NCBI GenBank assembly: GCA_900551055.1
Contig: URUK01000001.1
Location: 124,001 to 188,000 of the forward strand
Reading direction: 5' to 3'
Length of the DNA: 64,000 nt
From: an uncultured Prevotella sp.
GTDB lineage: Bacteria; Bacteroidota; Bacteroidia; Bacteroidales; Bacteroidaceae
A program made the position numbers and the translations under genes. The first letter of the stretch is position 1. Every line of letters begins with the position of its first letter. This document shows, in pieces, positions 8,723 through 16,651 of this stretch. The notes beneath the pieces are model-generated. The model was not told the origin of the DNA. It saw only the letters and a program-made list of their open reading frames with translations, and searched no databases.

Positions 8723-10581
8723 TTTATTCCCAATTTAGCGTTATACTCTTTCAATGTCTCAAGCACGTTGCAACGCACGTGGATAAAGTTCTCTATGCCT
8801 GCGGCCTTGAGCTCGTCCATGCAGGCTGGCGCTCCGGCAACAACGAACATGGCGCGTCCGTCAAGATACTTGAACGCCGGAACTGCATACTCTGCATACT
8901 CGTCGTCGCTCGAGCACAACACAACAATGTCGGCACCGGCCTTCAACGCCGCATCGACACCTTCTTCAACAGTATTGAAGCCGAGGTTGTCAATCACCTT
9001 GTAACCGGCACATGCGAGGAAGTTGCAGCTGAACTGGGCGCGTGCCTGGCGCATGGCGAGGTTACCGATTGTAAGCATGAATGCAACGGGAACCTTCTCG
9101 CTTTCTTCCACTTTCAGGCGCAAATCTTCATAATCTGCTGCGAGACGTGTGGTCTCGATGGCCTTGAACTGTGCTTCGTGCTTGTGTCCGCCGCCGCATG
9201 AGCAAGCGCAGGCAACGGGACGTTTGCCGTCAGACTTTTCCGTAAAGTTGGGGAATTGGTTTGTTCCGAGGATGAATTCCTTGCGCTTTGCGGCAGCTTC
9301 ATGGCGCTTTGCATTCGTGGCGTTGATGTCATCCTGCACAACACCCTTCTTCGCGGCTTCAAGGAAACCGCCTTCTTCTTCGACTTTGAGAAATATCTTC
9401 CAGCCTTCGTTGGCGAGCGAGGTGGTCAGCTCCTCTACGAAATAACTGCCGGCGGCCGGGTCTACAACCTTGTCGAAATGGCTTTCTTCCTTTAGCAGCA
9501 GCTGCTGGTTGCGTGCAAGGCGCTCCGAAAAGTCGTTGGGAGCCTCGTAAACGGTGTCAAACGGTGTGACAACGATTGAGTGTACGCCGGCGAGTGCTGC
9601 GCTCATTGACTCCGTTTGCGAGCGGAGCAGGTTGACGTAGCTATCGAACAGCGTCATGTTGTATTTTGAAGTGATAGCGTTTACGCACATCATGCAAGAT
9701 GCGTCAGACTTCGGCCCGTACTTCTTCACAATCTCTGCCCACAACAGGCGTGCAGCACGGAACTTCGCGATTTCCATAAAGAAGTTCTCGGATATGCCCA
9801 TATTGAATGTGAGCTTGCTTGCGGCGAGGTCGATGTCGATACCGGCTTCGGTCATAATATTAAGGTATTCGTTGCCCCATGCCATGGCATATCCAAGTTC
9901 CTGCACGATGTACGCGCCGGAATTGTTGAGCGAAACGGCGTTTACAGAGACGCAACGGAAACGCGGATAGTCCTTCAATGCTTCCACTATCTGCGGTGCA
10001 AGGTCGAGCAACGGCGTTGTGTCATGACCCTTCATCACGATTTTCTCCATCGGGTCCCAGTCAAGAGAACCACACACCTTGTCCTTTCCATATCCATTCT
10101 TGCTGAAATACGAGGCAAGGATTTGCGCCAGTTCAAGAGTGTGACGCTTGCAGGTGTTGAAGTTCAACTCAACGGCTTCGCAGTCTATTCCGTCGAGCAA
10201 GTCTTCAACAAAAGCCTCGCTTACGCTGTTTCCGGAGATTTTGAAACCTACCGAATCGACACCCCTGTTGATGATGTCGCGGGCTTTTGCATTAGCGGCT
10301 TTTGCGTCATCGGCTGTTATGTCCTGACGTACATACCAACAATTGCAGGCTTTCTTGTTGCCGCGCACGTATGGAAACTCGCCCGGCAAAGCGTCGGGAG
10401 TGTTGAGCTTCAACACGTCTTCACGCAGATAAAATGGCTGGACATCGAAGCCCTCGTTTGTCCGCCAAACCAAACGCTTGTTGAAATCAGCCCCTTTAAG
10501 GTCGACTTGAATTTTGTCAAGCCATTCCTGACGTGTGGGCGCTTTGAACTCGCTGAAGAGTTTTTCTTTACAGTTTGACAT
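8719..10581 (-). CDS. mutA: Methylmalonyl-CoA mutase, small (beta) subunit
   Basis: Non-catalytic partner of MutB in the heterodimeric mutase. It keeps the TIM-barrel and B12-domain folds, but no DxHxxG cobalamin ligand is visible in the C-terminal domain, as expected for the small subunit. Length 620 aa. Odd feature: the linker between the domains (near residue 459) carries a Cys/Gly/His cluster, CACSCGGGHKHE, that looks like a metal site and that I do not recall from the classical Propionibacterium subunit. It is first in the mutA-mutB operon. A weak promoter-like pair lies at 10600-10631. Confidence 0.95.
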   Translation of the reverse strand: MSNCKEKLFSEFKAPTRQEWLDKIQVDLKGADFNKRLVWRTNEGFDVQPFYLREDVLKLNTPDALPGEFPYVRGNKKACNCWYVRQDITADDAKAANAKARDIINRGVDSVGFKISGNSVSEAFVEDLLDGIDCEAVELNFNTCKRHTLELAQILASYFSKNGYGKDKVCGSLDWDPMEKIVMKGHDTTPLLDLAPQIVEALKDYPRFRCVSVNAVSLNNSGAYIVQELGYAMAWGNEYLNIMTEAGIDIDLAASKLTFNMGISENFFMEIAKFRAARLLWAEIVKKYGPKSDASCMMCVNAITSKYNMTLFDSYVNLLRSQTESMSAALAGVHSIVVTPFDTVYEAPNDFSERLARNQQLLLKEESHFDKVVDPAAGSYFVEELTTSLANEGWKIFLKVEEEGGFLEAAKKGVVQDDINATNAKRHEAAAKRKEFILGTNQFPNFTEKSDGKRPVACACSCGGGHKHEAQFKAIETTRLAADYEDLRLKVEESEKVPVAFMLTIGNLAMRQARAQFSCNFLACAGYKVIDNLGFNTVEEGVDAALKAGADIVVLCSSDDEYAEYAVPAFKYLDGRAMFVVAGAPACMDELKAAGIENFIHVRCNVLETLKEYNAKLGIK

Positions 10582-10599
10582 AAAATCTTTTTATAAACA

Positions 10600-10631
10600 A
10601 TTAAGTATATACCTTTAAATAAATAACCAAA
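10600..10631 (-). promoter_or_regulatory. Possible mutA promoter
   Basis: Minus strand TTTG (10631-10628), 20 nt, TACTTAAT (10607-10600). The -33 box and spacing fit, but the -7 box is poor. Confidence 0.4.
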
Positions 10632-10705
10632 CATCGATACGTCCCTATGACTTCTTTTGTCGTCAGTCCGTCTTTTGCAGCCCGGTGGGACGCATGCCTG
10701 ACGGC

Positions 10706-10820
10706 ATTTTGCAAAAGGCCGTCTTTTGGTTTCCAAAACATGGCCTTTTGCGTTGTGAAAGACGGCCTTTTATCATGCAAAATGCCACGTTTTGCAACGC
10801 AAGGCGCAATCTTCTGGTTT
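10706..10820. repeat. 22-bp-periodic intergenic element, copy 3 (longest regular copy)
   Basis: Tract starts at 10706, 10723, 10745, 10767, 10789 and 10811: a 17-bp lead, then four exact 22-bp steps. It sits in the 552-nt divergent gap between mutA and the AspT-type transporter. Confidence 0.85.
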
Positions 10821-11080
10821 TCAAGATGTTACCAATCCCGTTCCAATTGTCGGCCATGCCCGGTCCGTTAAGGCATCCGCAGCATTGCCGCCAGGCCAAG
10901 CCAACGCGGCAAGCAAGTTACGATCACGGCCTTTGTGCTTGTCATCGACCGCAGCATAGGCTTTAATTAATGCAAAGATAGTACATTTTTTTGACAAGAT
11001 TAAAAAAAGAGACATAATTTAATCTTTAACCGTAAAAAATACAAAAAGCCGCAAAGAGGCATCAAAATAATTGCACAAAA
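10821..11080. other. Non-coding gap with a GC-rich stretch
   Basis: About 150 bp (10825-10965) are clearly more GC-rich than their surroundings and contain small inverted repeats, for example TTGCCGC with GCGGCAA on the minus strand. A -7-like TATCTTTG reads leftward at 10980-10973, without a good -33. No recognisable protein or RNA family, and no B12 box (GCCACTG-type) was found. Confidence 0.4.
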
Positions 11081-11113
11081 TTTGCTAAATGAGTAAGAAT
11101 TTGACTACTTTTG
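11081..11113 (+). promoter_or_regulatory. Promoter of the AspT-type transporter gene
   Basis: TTTG at 11081-11084, 21-nt spacer, TACTTTTG at 11106-11113; the start codon follows at 11134. Confidence 0.7.
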
Positions 11114-11133
11114 CACCATCTTAAAGAAATATT

Positions 11134-12822
11134 ATGGATTGGCTGATAAATTTGTTTACGGCGACCGACTCCGTAGCGCACATAGCCCTGCTTTATGCGA
11201 GTGTAATAGCCGTGGGTGTGTTTCTTGGTAAGATAAAGATAGGGGGAATATCCCTCGGTGTCACGTTTGTCCTGTTCGCAGGAATAGCCGCCGGCCATTT
11301 CGGTTTCACGGCGACTCCAAGCGTGCTTTCATTTTTGCAAGAGTTCGGGCTTATCCTGTTTGTGTTCATGATAGGTTTGCAGGTAGGGCCTGGCTTTTTT
11401 GAAAGCTTTAAACGCGGCGGAGTGACGCTTAACGCCCTCTCAGCCACTACGATATTGCTGAACATCCTTGTGATGTTCGGCTGCTATTATATCTTTTTCG
11501 ACACGTCAGATCCCAAGAACCTGCCGATGATGGTAGGTACATTGTATGGAGCTGTGACCAATACTCCGGGTCTTGGTGCCGCCAACGAAGCCTTGGCTTC
11601 GGTGTTCAGTGGCGGCAATGTTCCGCAGATAGCTTCCGGATATGCCTGCGCATATCCGCTCGGCGTGCTTGGAATTATCGGTGCTACAATAGCCATCCGT
11701 TACTTCTGCCGTGTAAATGCTGACAAAGAAGAGCAGAAGCTTGAAGAGGAGGAAAACGAAAACGAGGAGATAAAGCCCCATTTCATGAGCATAACGGTTG
11801 AGAACGGCTACCTTGAAGGTAAGACGATAGCCCAAGTACATGAGTTCCTCAACCGCGACTTCGTGTGCTCTCGCCTGCTGCATGACGGCCATGTGATAAC
11901 ACCTATGGGCAAAACTATATTCCACATAGGCGACAAGCTGTTCGTAGTATGTGCAGAGAAAGATGCCGAAGCAATCATAGCCTTCATCGGTCCGGAAGTG
12001 GAAATCGACTGGAAAACGCAGGACGAGCCGATGGTAAGCAAGCGAATAGTCGTAACGCGTCCGTCGATAAACGGTAAAACGCTTGGACAGATGCACTTCT
12101 CGCGCGGTTTCGGAGTAAACGTGACGAGGGTTACACGCCACGGAATGGATCTTTTTGCGCATTCAAGACTTTCGCTCCAGGTTGGCGACCGCGTGATGGT
12201 TGTAGGTCCGGAGGGTGCGGTCAACCGTATGGCTGCTGTTCTTGGCAACTCTGTGAAACGCCTCAATGCGCCCAACATTGCCACCATCTTTGTCGGGATT
12301 TTTGTAGGAATTATTTTCGGCAGTATACCAATCGCATGTCCGGGCATACCTGTGCCCATCAAACTCGGCATAGCCGGTGGCCCGCTTATCATAGCGATTC
12401 TCATCGGACGGTTCGGCTATAAAGTTCATCTCGTGACATATACCACAACAAGTGCAAACATGATGCTGCGCGAAATAGGTCTGGTGCTGTTTCTTGCAAG
12501 CGTTGGCATCAAAGCCGGTGATGGCTTCCTTGAGACCATTATACAAGGCGACGGTTTGAAATATGTCTATACAGGATTTTTGATTACCGTCATACCTATT
12601 ATTATTATAGGCCTGATTGCAAGGTTGAAATATAAATTCAACTATTTCACTATAATGGGAATGATTGCCGGAACATATACAGACCCTCCGGCATTGGCAT
12701 ACGCAAACGCCGCATGTTCCAAGGATGCGCCGGCAGTAGGATATTCAACAGTCTATCCGTTAAGCATGTTCCTAAGGATATTTACGGCGCAAATCATAGT
12801 GCTTTTCTTCTGCGGAATGTGA
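11134..12822 (+). CDS. AspT/YidE-type putative antiporter with two RCK_C domains
   Basis: Inner-membrane transporter of 562 aa with the duplicated architecture of the aspartate:alanine exchanger family. About five membrane helices (residues 15-185) are followed by a cytoplasmic acidic linker (KLEEEENENEE), two TrkA-C/RCK_C domains (about 210-375) and a second set of helices (380-560). The repeated motif PGLGAANEAL in half 1 and DPPALAYANAA in half 2 is typical. Substrate unknown; relatives exchange dicarboxylates or amino acids. The decarboxylase membrane genes follow 138 nt downstream without an obvious promoter, so co-transcription and a link to succinate or aspartate metabolism are plausible but inferred. 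Confidence 0.85.
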   Translation: MDWLINLFTATDSVAHIALLYASVIAVGVFLGKIKIGGISLGVTFVLFAGIAAGHFGFTATPSVLSFLQEFGLILFVFMIGLQVGPGFFESFKRGGVTLNALSATTILLNILVMFGCYYIFFDTSDPKNLPMMVGTLYGAVTNTPGLGAANEALASVFSGGNVPQIASGYACAYPLGVLGIIGATIAIRYFCRVNADKEEQKLEEEENENEEIKPHFMSITVENGYLEGKTIAQVHEFLNRDFVCSRLLHDGHVITPMGKTIFHIGDKLFVVCAEKDAEAIIAFIGPEVEIDWKTQDEPMVSKRIVVTRPSINGKTLGQMHFSRGFGVNVTRVTRHGMDLFAHSRLSLQVGDRVMVVGPEGAVNRMAAVLGNSVKRLNAPNIATIFVGIFVGIIFGSIPIACPGIPVPIKLGIAGGPLIIAILIGRFGYKVHLVTYTTTSANMMLREIGLVLFLASVGIKAGDGFLETIIQGDGLKYVYTGFLITVIPIIIIGLIARLKYKFNYFTIMGMIAGTYTDPPALAYANAACSKDAPAVGYSTVYPLSMFLRIFTAQIIVLFFCGM

Positions 12823-12857
12823 CAGAATGCCAAATCCTGGCGCAGGGTTATCAATGG

Positions 12858-12886
12858 TGCAGGGCCTGTATTCATGCAGCCCTGCA
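12858..12886. other. Intercistronic hairpin
   Basis: 8-bp inverted repeat TGCAGGGC / GCCCTGCA in the gap between the transporter and the decarboxylase genes. It has no T-run; it may be a processing or attenuation site. Confidence 0.35.
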
Positions 12887-12960
12887 TCAGAAAAGAAAAC
12901 TTATACCGCATACTGACAACAACCTAACCATATAACCTTAAAACAAAAAAACATCAAGAC

Positions 12961-13926
12961 ATGAAGAAAACCTTTATTCTGCTTTGCGCCTTGATGGCAG
13001 GTACTGTCTCGGTGTTCGGCCAAGGGGCAAGGAACATCAAGATAAACGAAGTACTTACCAACAACAAGGCCAATCTTCAAGACGAATACGGGAACCGGGG
13101 CGCATGGGTAGAGCTTACCAACGTCGCCTTTTCTACGTATGACGTGCGCGGAATGTACATAACGACAGACCGGCGCGTGCTTGACAAAAGCCTCTCAGTG
13201 CCAGAACGCACGGCGATGATGAGCTGCATACCTAACGGTGACAGCCGCACGTCCATGTCGGCGCGCGAGCACATTGTGTTCTTCCTTAACGGCAATCAGG
13301 CACAGGGAACATTGCACCTTGAAGCCAAGGCGGCGAGTGGAGAACCTGTGTGGGTTGCCCTGTATGACGGCAATGGCATCGACCTGATAGACTCTGTATC
13401 AGTTCCAGCTTTGGCGGCAGACCAGTCTTACGCAAGAATAAAGGACGGTGCTGTACAATGGGAAGTGAAAAATCCTGACAGCGTAACGCCGGGAATAGAG
13501 AACTATATACAGATGAGCGAGACAAAAATTGCCAAAATCAAGCGCGAGGATCCATACGGATTTGGCATCACCGTGCTGTCGATGGGTATCGTATTCTTCT
13601 GTCTTGCCTTGCTTTATGTGTTCTTCCGCGTGTTGGGGCTGTTCATGTCACATAAGCAAACACTTAAGAAAGCTGGTAAGATACAGCCAATCAAGGCGGC
13701 CGTAAAGACCGGGGAAAAGATTGTTGAAACCGGACATAAGACCAAAGTCATATTGAAAGACGGCCTACAAACCGGTGGCATCGACAAGGAAATATACATG
13801 GCTGTCATCGCAATGGCGCTCAAGCAGTATGAGGATGATGTGCATGATATAGAAAGCAACATAATAACCATAAAGCCGCACCATACCAACTGGAACATGT
13901 ATCCGGAAGAGACAATAATTCCCTGA
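12961..13926 (+). CDS. Decarboxylase delta/gamma-like (OadG/MmdD) subunit with N-terminal lamin-tail domain
   Basis: Membrane-anchoring subunit of a biotin-dependent sodium-pump decarboxylase, 321 aa. A signal peptide (1-21) is followed by an exported lamin-tail-like domain (about 24-170; IKINEVLTNN, GAWVELTN, PDSVTPG), one transmembrane helix (about 198-222), a basic cytoplasmic linker, and a C-terminal block (277-310; EIYMAVIAMAL, VHDIESNIITI). That block matches the C terminus of known delta subunits and the separate small protein at 53777-53929. It heads the cluster with a biotin carrier and the beta subunit. Family OadG proteins are usually only about 80-130 aa, so the exported domain is an addition. 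The membrane and C-terminal assignment is firmer than the function of the lamin-tail part. Confidence 0.82.
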   Translation: MKKTFILLCALMAGTVSVFGQGARNIKINEVLTNNKANLQDEYGNRGAWVELTNVAFSTYDVRGMYITTDRRVLDKSLSVPERTAMMSCIPNGDSRTSMSAREHIVFFLNGNQAQGTLHLEAKAASGEPVWVALYDGNGIDLIDSVSVPALAADQSYARIKDGAVQWEVKNPDSVTPGIENYIQMSETKIAKIKREDPYGFGITVLSMGIVFFCLALLYVFFRVLGLFMSHKQTLKKAGKIQPIKAAVKTGEKIVETGHKTKVILKDGLQTGGIDKEIYMAVIAMALKQYEDDVHDIESNIITIKPHHTNWNMYPEETIIP

Positions 13927-13983
13927 CGGATTATAAAAAGAAGAAAAGCAACATTTTACTACCCGAACATAAACATAAAGAAA

Positions 13984-14427
13984 ATGAATAAATATCAATA
14001 TAAAGTACAGGGCGTCGATTATGACGTGGAGATTGTCAACGTAGAAGGCAATATAGCACAAGTAAACGTTAACGGAATACCTTTCGAAGTGGAGCTGAAA
14101 CAACCCATAAATCCTGCAACCATGCCGCACAAGCCGGTTGTAACACCGCCACAACCCACTGTCTCCGCACCGGTAAGCAAGCCTGAAAAGCCTGCGGCAA
14201 ACGTTCCGGCTGGCGGCACTAAAGTTACAGCACCACTGCCAGGGACAATCACCGATGTAAAGGTGAAGGTCGGCGACACCGTAAAAGACGGCGACACTGT
14301 AATCGTTCTGGAGGCCATGAAGATGCAGAACAACATTGAGGCGGAATGCAACGGCACGGTGACAGCCGTACTTGTAAACAAGGGTGACACCGTAATGGAG
14401 GGAGATGCGTTGATAACAATTGGATGA
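13984..14427 (+). CDS. mmdC: Biotin carboxyl carrier subunit (first copy)
   Basis: Biotin-bearing carrier, 147 aa, that shuttles CO2 from the carboxyltransferase to the membrane beta subunit. Residues 1-40 form a small beta domain (YKVQGVDYDVEIV), then a Pro/Ala/Val-rich flexible linker (about 45-75), then the biotinyl domain with VLEAMKMQN, whose Lys is the biotinylation site. It lies 57 nt after the delta-like gene and 115 nt before the beta subunit. A paralogue with the same layout lies at 53329-53763 beside the carboxyltransferase; which carrier serves which enzyme is not decidable from sequence. Confidence 0.9.
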   Translation: MNKYQYKVQGVDYDVEIVNVEGNIAQVNVNGIPFEVELKQPINPATMPHKPVVTPPQPTVSAPVSKPEKPAANVPAGGTKVTAPLPGTITDVKVKVGDTVKDGDTVIVLEAMKMQNNIEAECNGTVTAVLVNKGDTVMEGDALITIG

Positions 14428-14542
14428 GGAACAAAGGTTGAAACGGCATAATGCAGTATCTTACACTGCCAAATAAGCGTGTACTCATAAAGCCGGGCAA
14501 CTTTAAAAACCGTAAGAGCTTATAATCAAAAAACGACAAGCT

Positions 14543-15700
14543 ATGGGATTTACAGATTTCATTTCAAGCAACTTCAATGAGTTCCTGACATATACGGGCT
14601 TCGCCAACGCCACTACAGGCAACATCATTATGATAATAGCCGGCGCGTTCTTCATTTGGCTGGCCATAAAAAAGGATTTCGAGCCTTTGCTGCTCGTTCC
14701 TATAGGATTGGGAATCATTCTCGGAAACATTCCGTTCCGCGCCGATGCCGGACTTGAAATCGGCCTTTACGAGGACAACTCCGTGCTAAACATATTCTAC
14801 CAAGGCGTGCGCCAAGGCTGGTATCCGCCTCTTGTGTTCCTTGGCATAGGTGCAATGACTGACTTTTCCGCGCTTATAAGCAATCCTAAACTAATCCTTA
14901 TCGGAGCTGCGGCGCAGTTTGGCATCTTCGGCGCGTACATGATTGCCTTGGCTCTTGGCTTTGAACCGAACCAGGCTGCGGGTATTGCAATCATCGGCGG
15001 AGCCGACGGTCCTACGGCAATATTCCTCTCTTCAAAGCTTAGTCCGAACCTTATGGGAGCTATCGCCGTATGCGCATACTCGTACATGGCGCTTGTACCA
15101 ATCATCCAGCCGCCTTTGATGCGTTTGCTTACAACAAAGAAAGAGCGTCTCATACGTATGAAGCCGGCACGCCAGGTGAGCCAGACAGAGCGCATACTTT
15201 TCCCGATTATCGGACTGTTGCTTACGACGTTCATTGTGCCTTCGGGTCTGCCGCTGCTCGGTATGCTGTTCTTCGGCAACTTGCTTAAGGAGTCAGGCAA
15301 GACCACGCGCCTCGCCAAGACCGCAGGCAGTGCGCTCAACGACATTATAGTCATGCTGCTCGGCCTCACGGTAGGTTGCTCCACGCAGGCCAGCGAGTTC
15401 CTTACGCTGAAAACCATCTACATCTTCTTCCTCGGTTTCATGGCTTTCGCCATCGCATCAGCTTCGGGTGTACTCTTCGTAAAGTTTATGAACTTGTTTT
15501 TGCCGAAGTCAAAGAAGATAAATCCGCTTATCGGAAACGCCGGTGTGAGTGCAGTGCCTATGAGCGCACGAATATCCAACAATCTCGGGCTTGAGTACGA
15601 CCGCCACAACTTCTTGCTGATGCACGCAATGGGGCCGAACGTTGCTGGAGTCATCGGCTCGGCTGTAGCAGCCGGTGCTTTGCTCGGATTTATGTCTTAA
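14543..15700 (+). CDS. mmdB: Sodium-pump decarboxylase beta subunit (OadB/MmdB)
   Basis: Integral inner-membrane subunit of 385 aa that decarboxylates carboxybiotin and exports sodium. About ten hydrophobic segments are present. The two signature loops are intact: IGGADGPTAIFLSSKL near residue 153 and GNAGVSAVPMSARISN near 330. With the delta-like and carrier genes upstream it forms the membrane half of methylmalonyl-CoA (or oxaloacetate) decarboxylase. No carboxyltransferase is encoded here; the likely partner MmdA is at 53957-55510, which with mutAB and mce favours methylmalonyl-CoA as substrate. An AT-rich hairpin follows directly. Confidence 0.93.
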   Translation: MGFTDFISSNFNEFLTYTGFANATTGNIIMIIAGAFFIWLAIKKDFEPLLLVPIGLGIILGNIPFRADAGLEIGLYEDNSVLNIFYQGVRQGWYPPLVFLGIGAMTDFSALISNPKLILIGAAAQFGIFGAYMIALALGFEPNQAAGIAIIGGADGPTAIFLSSKLSPNLMGAIAVCAYSYMALVPIIQPPLMRLLTTKKERLIRMKPARQVSQTERILFPIIGLLLTTFIVPSGLPLLGMLFFGNLLKESGKTTRLAKTAGSALNDIIVMLLGLTVGCSTQASEFLTLKTIYIFFLGFMAFAIASASGVLFVKFMNLFLPKSKKINPLIGNAGVSAVPMSARISNNLGLEYDRHNFLLMHAMGPNVAGVIGSAVAAGALLGFMS

Positions 15701-15796
15701 AAAATTAAGAATTAAGAGTTAAGAATTAAGAAAGTTGCCTCTGTCTTATGATGAAACAAGGCATATTTTCTTAATTCTTAACTTTTAATTTTTTAA
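15697..15796 (+). terminator. AT-rich inverted and direct repeat after mmdB, probable terminator
   Basis: Tandem TTAAGAATTAAG units on the left pair with AATTCTTAACTTTTAATT on the right around an inner stem (TTGCCT / AGGCA). One 7-nt unit is extra on the left arm. It begins over the mmdB stop codon and ends just before the next gene. Confidence 0.6.
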
Positions 15797-15809
15797 CTTA
15801 TTAATCTCC

Positions 15810-16397
15810 ATGTCTCCCAAAATCGCAATAATACATTCTGATACTCTTGCGGCAATAGGCTTGAAGCAGTTGCTGCAAGAAGTTATGCCGGTAGTTGAGG
15901 TTGACACGTTCCGTTCTGTCAGCGAGATGCCTGAAGGTAGTTCCGGCGATTATATCCATTACTTTGCGGCAACGGGAGCAGTTGTGGACGACATCCGTTT
16001 TTTCACAGAGCACCAGCGAAAGACTATTATCCTAAGTATGTCAGACGAAGGCCATCCTCCTTTCTCCGGCTTCCATAGCTTGTGTACGTCGGTGCCGGAG
16101 AAGTCGCTTGTAAAGTCCTTGCTTGCTTTGGAACAAGGTGCGCATGCCGCAGGACGAAACTTGCCGCCGCTTGAACGCACGGCGCATGAAAAGCGGTTGT
16201 CGTCGCGCGAAATAGAAGTGATGGCGTTGATAGTGAAAGGTTACATCAACAAGGAGATTGCCTCGTGTCTGAATATAAGTCTTGCTACCGTTGTGACCCA
16301 CCGCCGCAACATTATGGATAAGCTCAATATAAAGAGCGTGTCGGCATTGACAATATACGCCGTTACACGCGGTTACGTTGGCATCAATGAGATATAG
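15810..16397 (+). CDS. Orphan LuxR/GerE-type transcriptional regulator with a degenerate receiver
   Basis: 195-aa DNA-binding regulator. The C-terminal 65 residues are a clear GerE helix-turn-helix (LSSREIEVMALIVKGYINKE, then THRRNIMDKLNIKS). The N-terminal 120 residues have a receiver-like start (KIAIIHSDTLAAIGLKQLL), but the strand that should end in the phospho-acceptor Asp reads YIHYFAAT, so phosphorylation looks unlikely. No histidine kinase is nearby. The gene stands alone after mmdB and has its own terminator overlapping the stop codon. Target unknown. Confidence 0.85.
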   Translation: MSPKIAIIHSDTLAAIGLKQLLQEVMPVVEVDTFRSVSEMPEGSSGDYIHYFAATGAVVDDIRFFTEHQRKTIILSMSDEGHPPFSGFHSLCTSVPEKSLVKSLLALEQGAHAAGRNLPPLERTAHEKRLSSREIEVMALIVKGYINKEIASCLNISLATVVTHRRNIMDKLNIKSVSALTIYAVTRGYVGINEI

Positions 16398-16430
16398 GCA
16401 CAAGGAACGTTACAAGCCTTGCGCCTTTTT
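16396..16430 (+). terminator. Terminator of the LuxR-type regulator
   Basis: AGGCACAAGG (16396-16405) pairs with CCTTGCGCCT (16417-16426) with one A-C mismatch, then a T-run. The stem starts in the stop codon. Confidence 0.75.
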
Positions 16431-16462
16431 GAAACTATCCGTTTTACAATAGCGATGCGCCT

Positions 16463-16556
16463 GTTTTACAAAAGGTGGCCTTTCACATTGTAAAAGGCCA
16501 CCTTTTGACACATGAAAGACCGTCTTTTGCAATGTGAAAGACGGTCTTTTGTTAAC
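16463..16556. repeat. 22-bp-periodic intergenic element, copy 4
   Basis: Tracts at 16463, 16480, 16502, 16524 and 16546 (17, then 22, 22, 22). It contains a perfect 8-bp stem, CCGTCTTT (16520-16527) with AAAGACGG (16537-16544), and an overlapping alternative palindrome at 16515-16527. It lies between two convergent genes, outside both terminators. Confidence 0.88.
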
Positions 16557-16594
16557 TGTTTTGCCTAAAGTTGAAACGCATTCGGATGCGGCAT

Positions 16595-16632
16595 AAAAAA
16601 TCATGAGGTCTTAATGCGTTAAGACCCCATGA
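16595..16632 (-). terminator. Terminator of the POT transporter gene
   Basis: 14-bp stem with one mismatch (16601-16614 / 16619-16632), followed on the minus strand by TTTTTT. Confidence 0.85.
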
Positions 16633-16651
16633 CCTAATAACTTTTATGTTG

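Noticed and set aside
10821..11015. 64-codon minus-strand frame in the mutA-transporter gap
   Set aside because: No recognisable product; the start lies upstream of the only -7-like box.
10582..11133. Cobalamin riboswitch upstream of mutA
   Set aside because: No B12 box or conserved core on the minus strand; the GC-rich stretch does not match.
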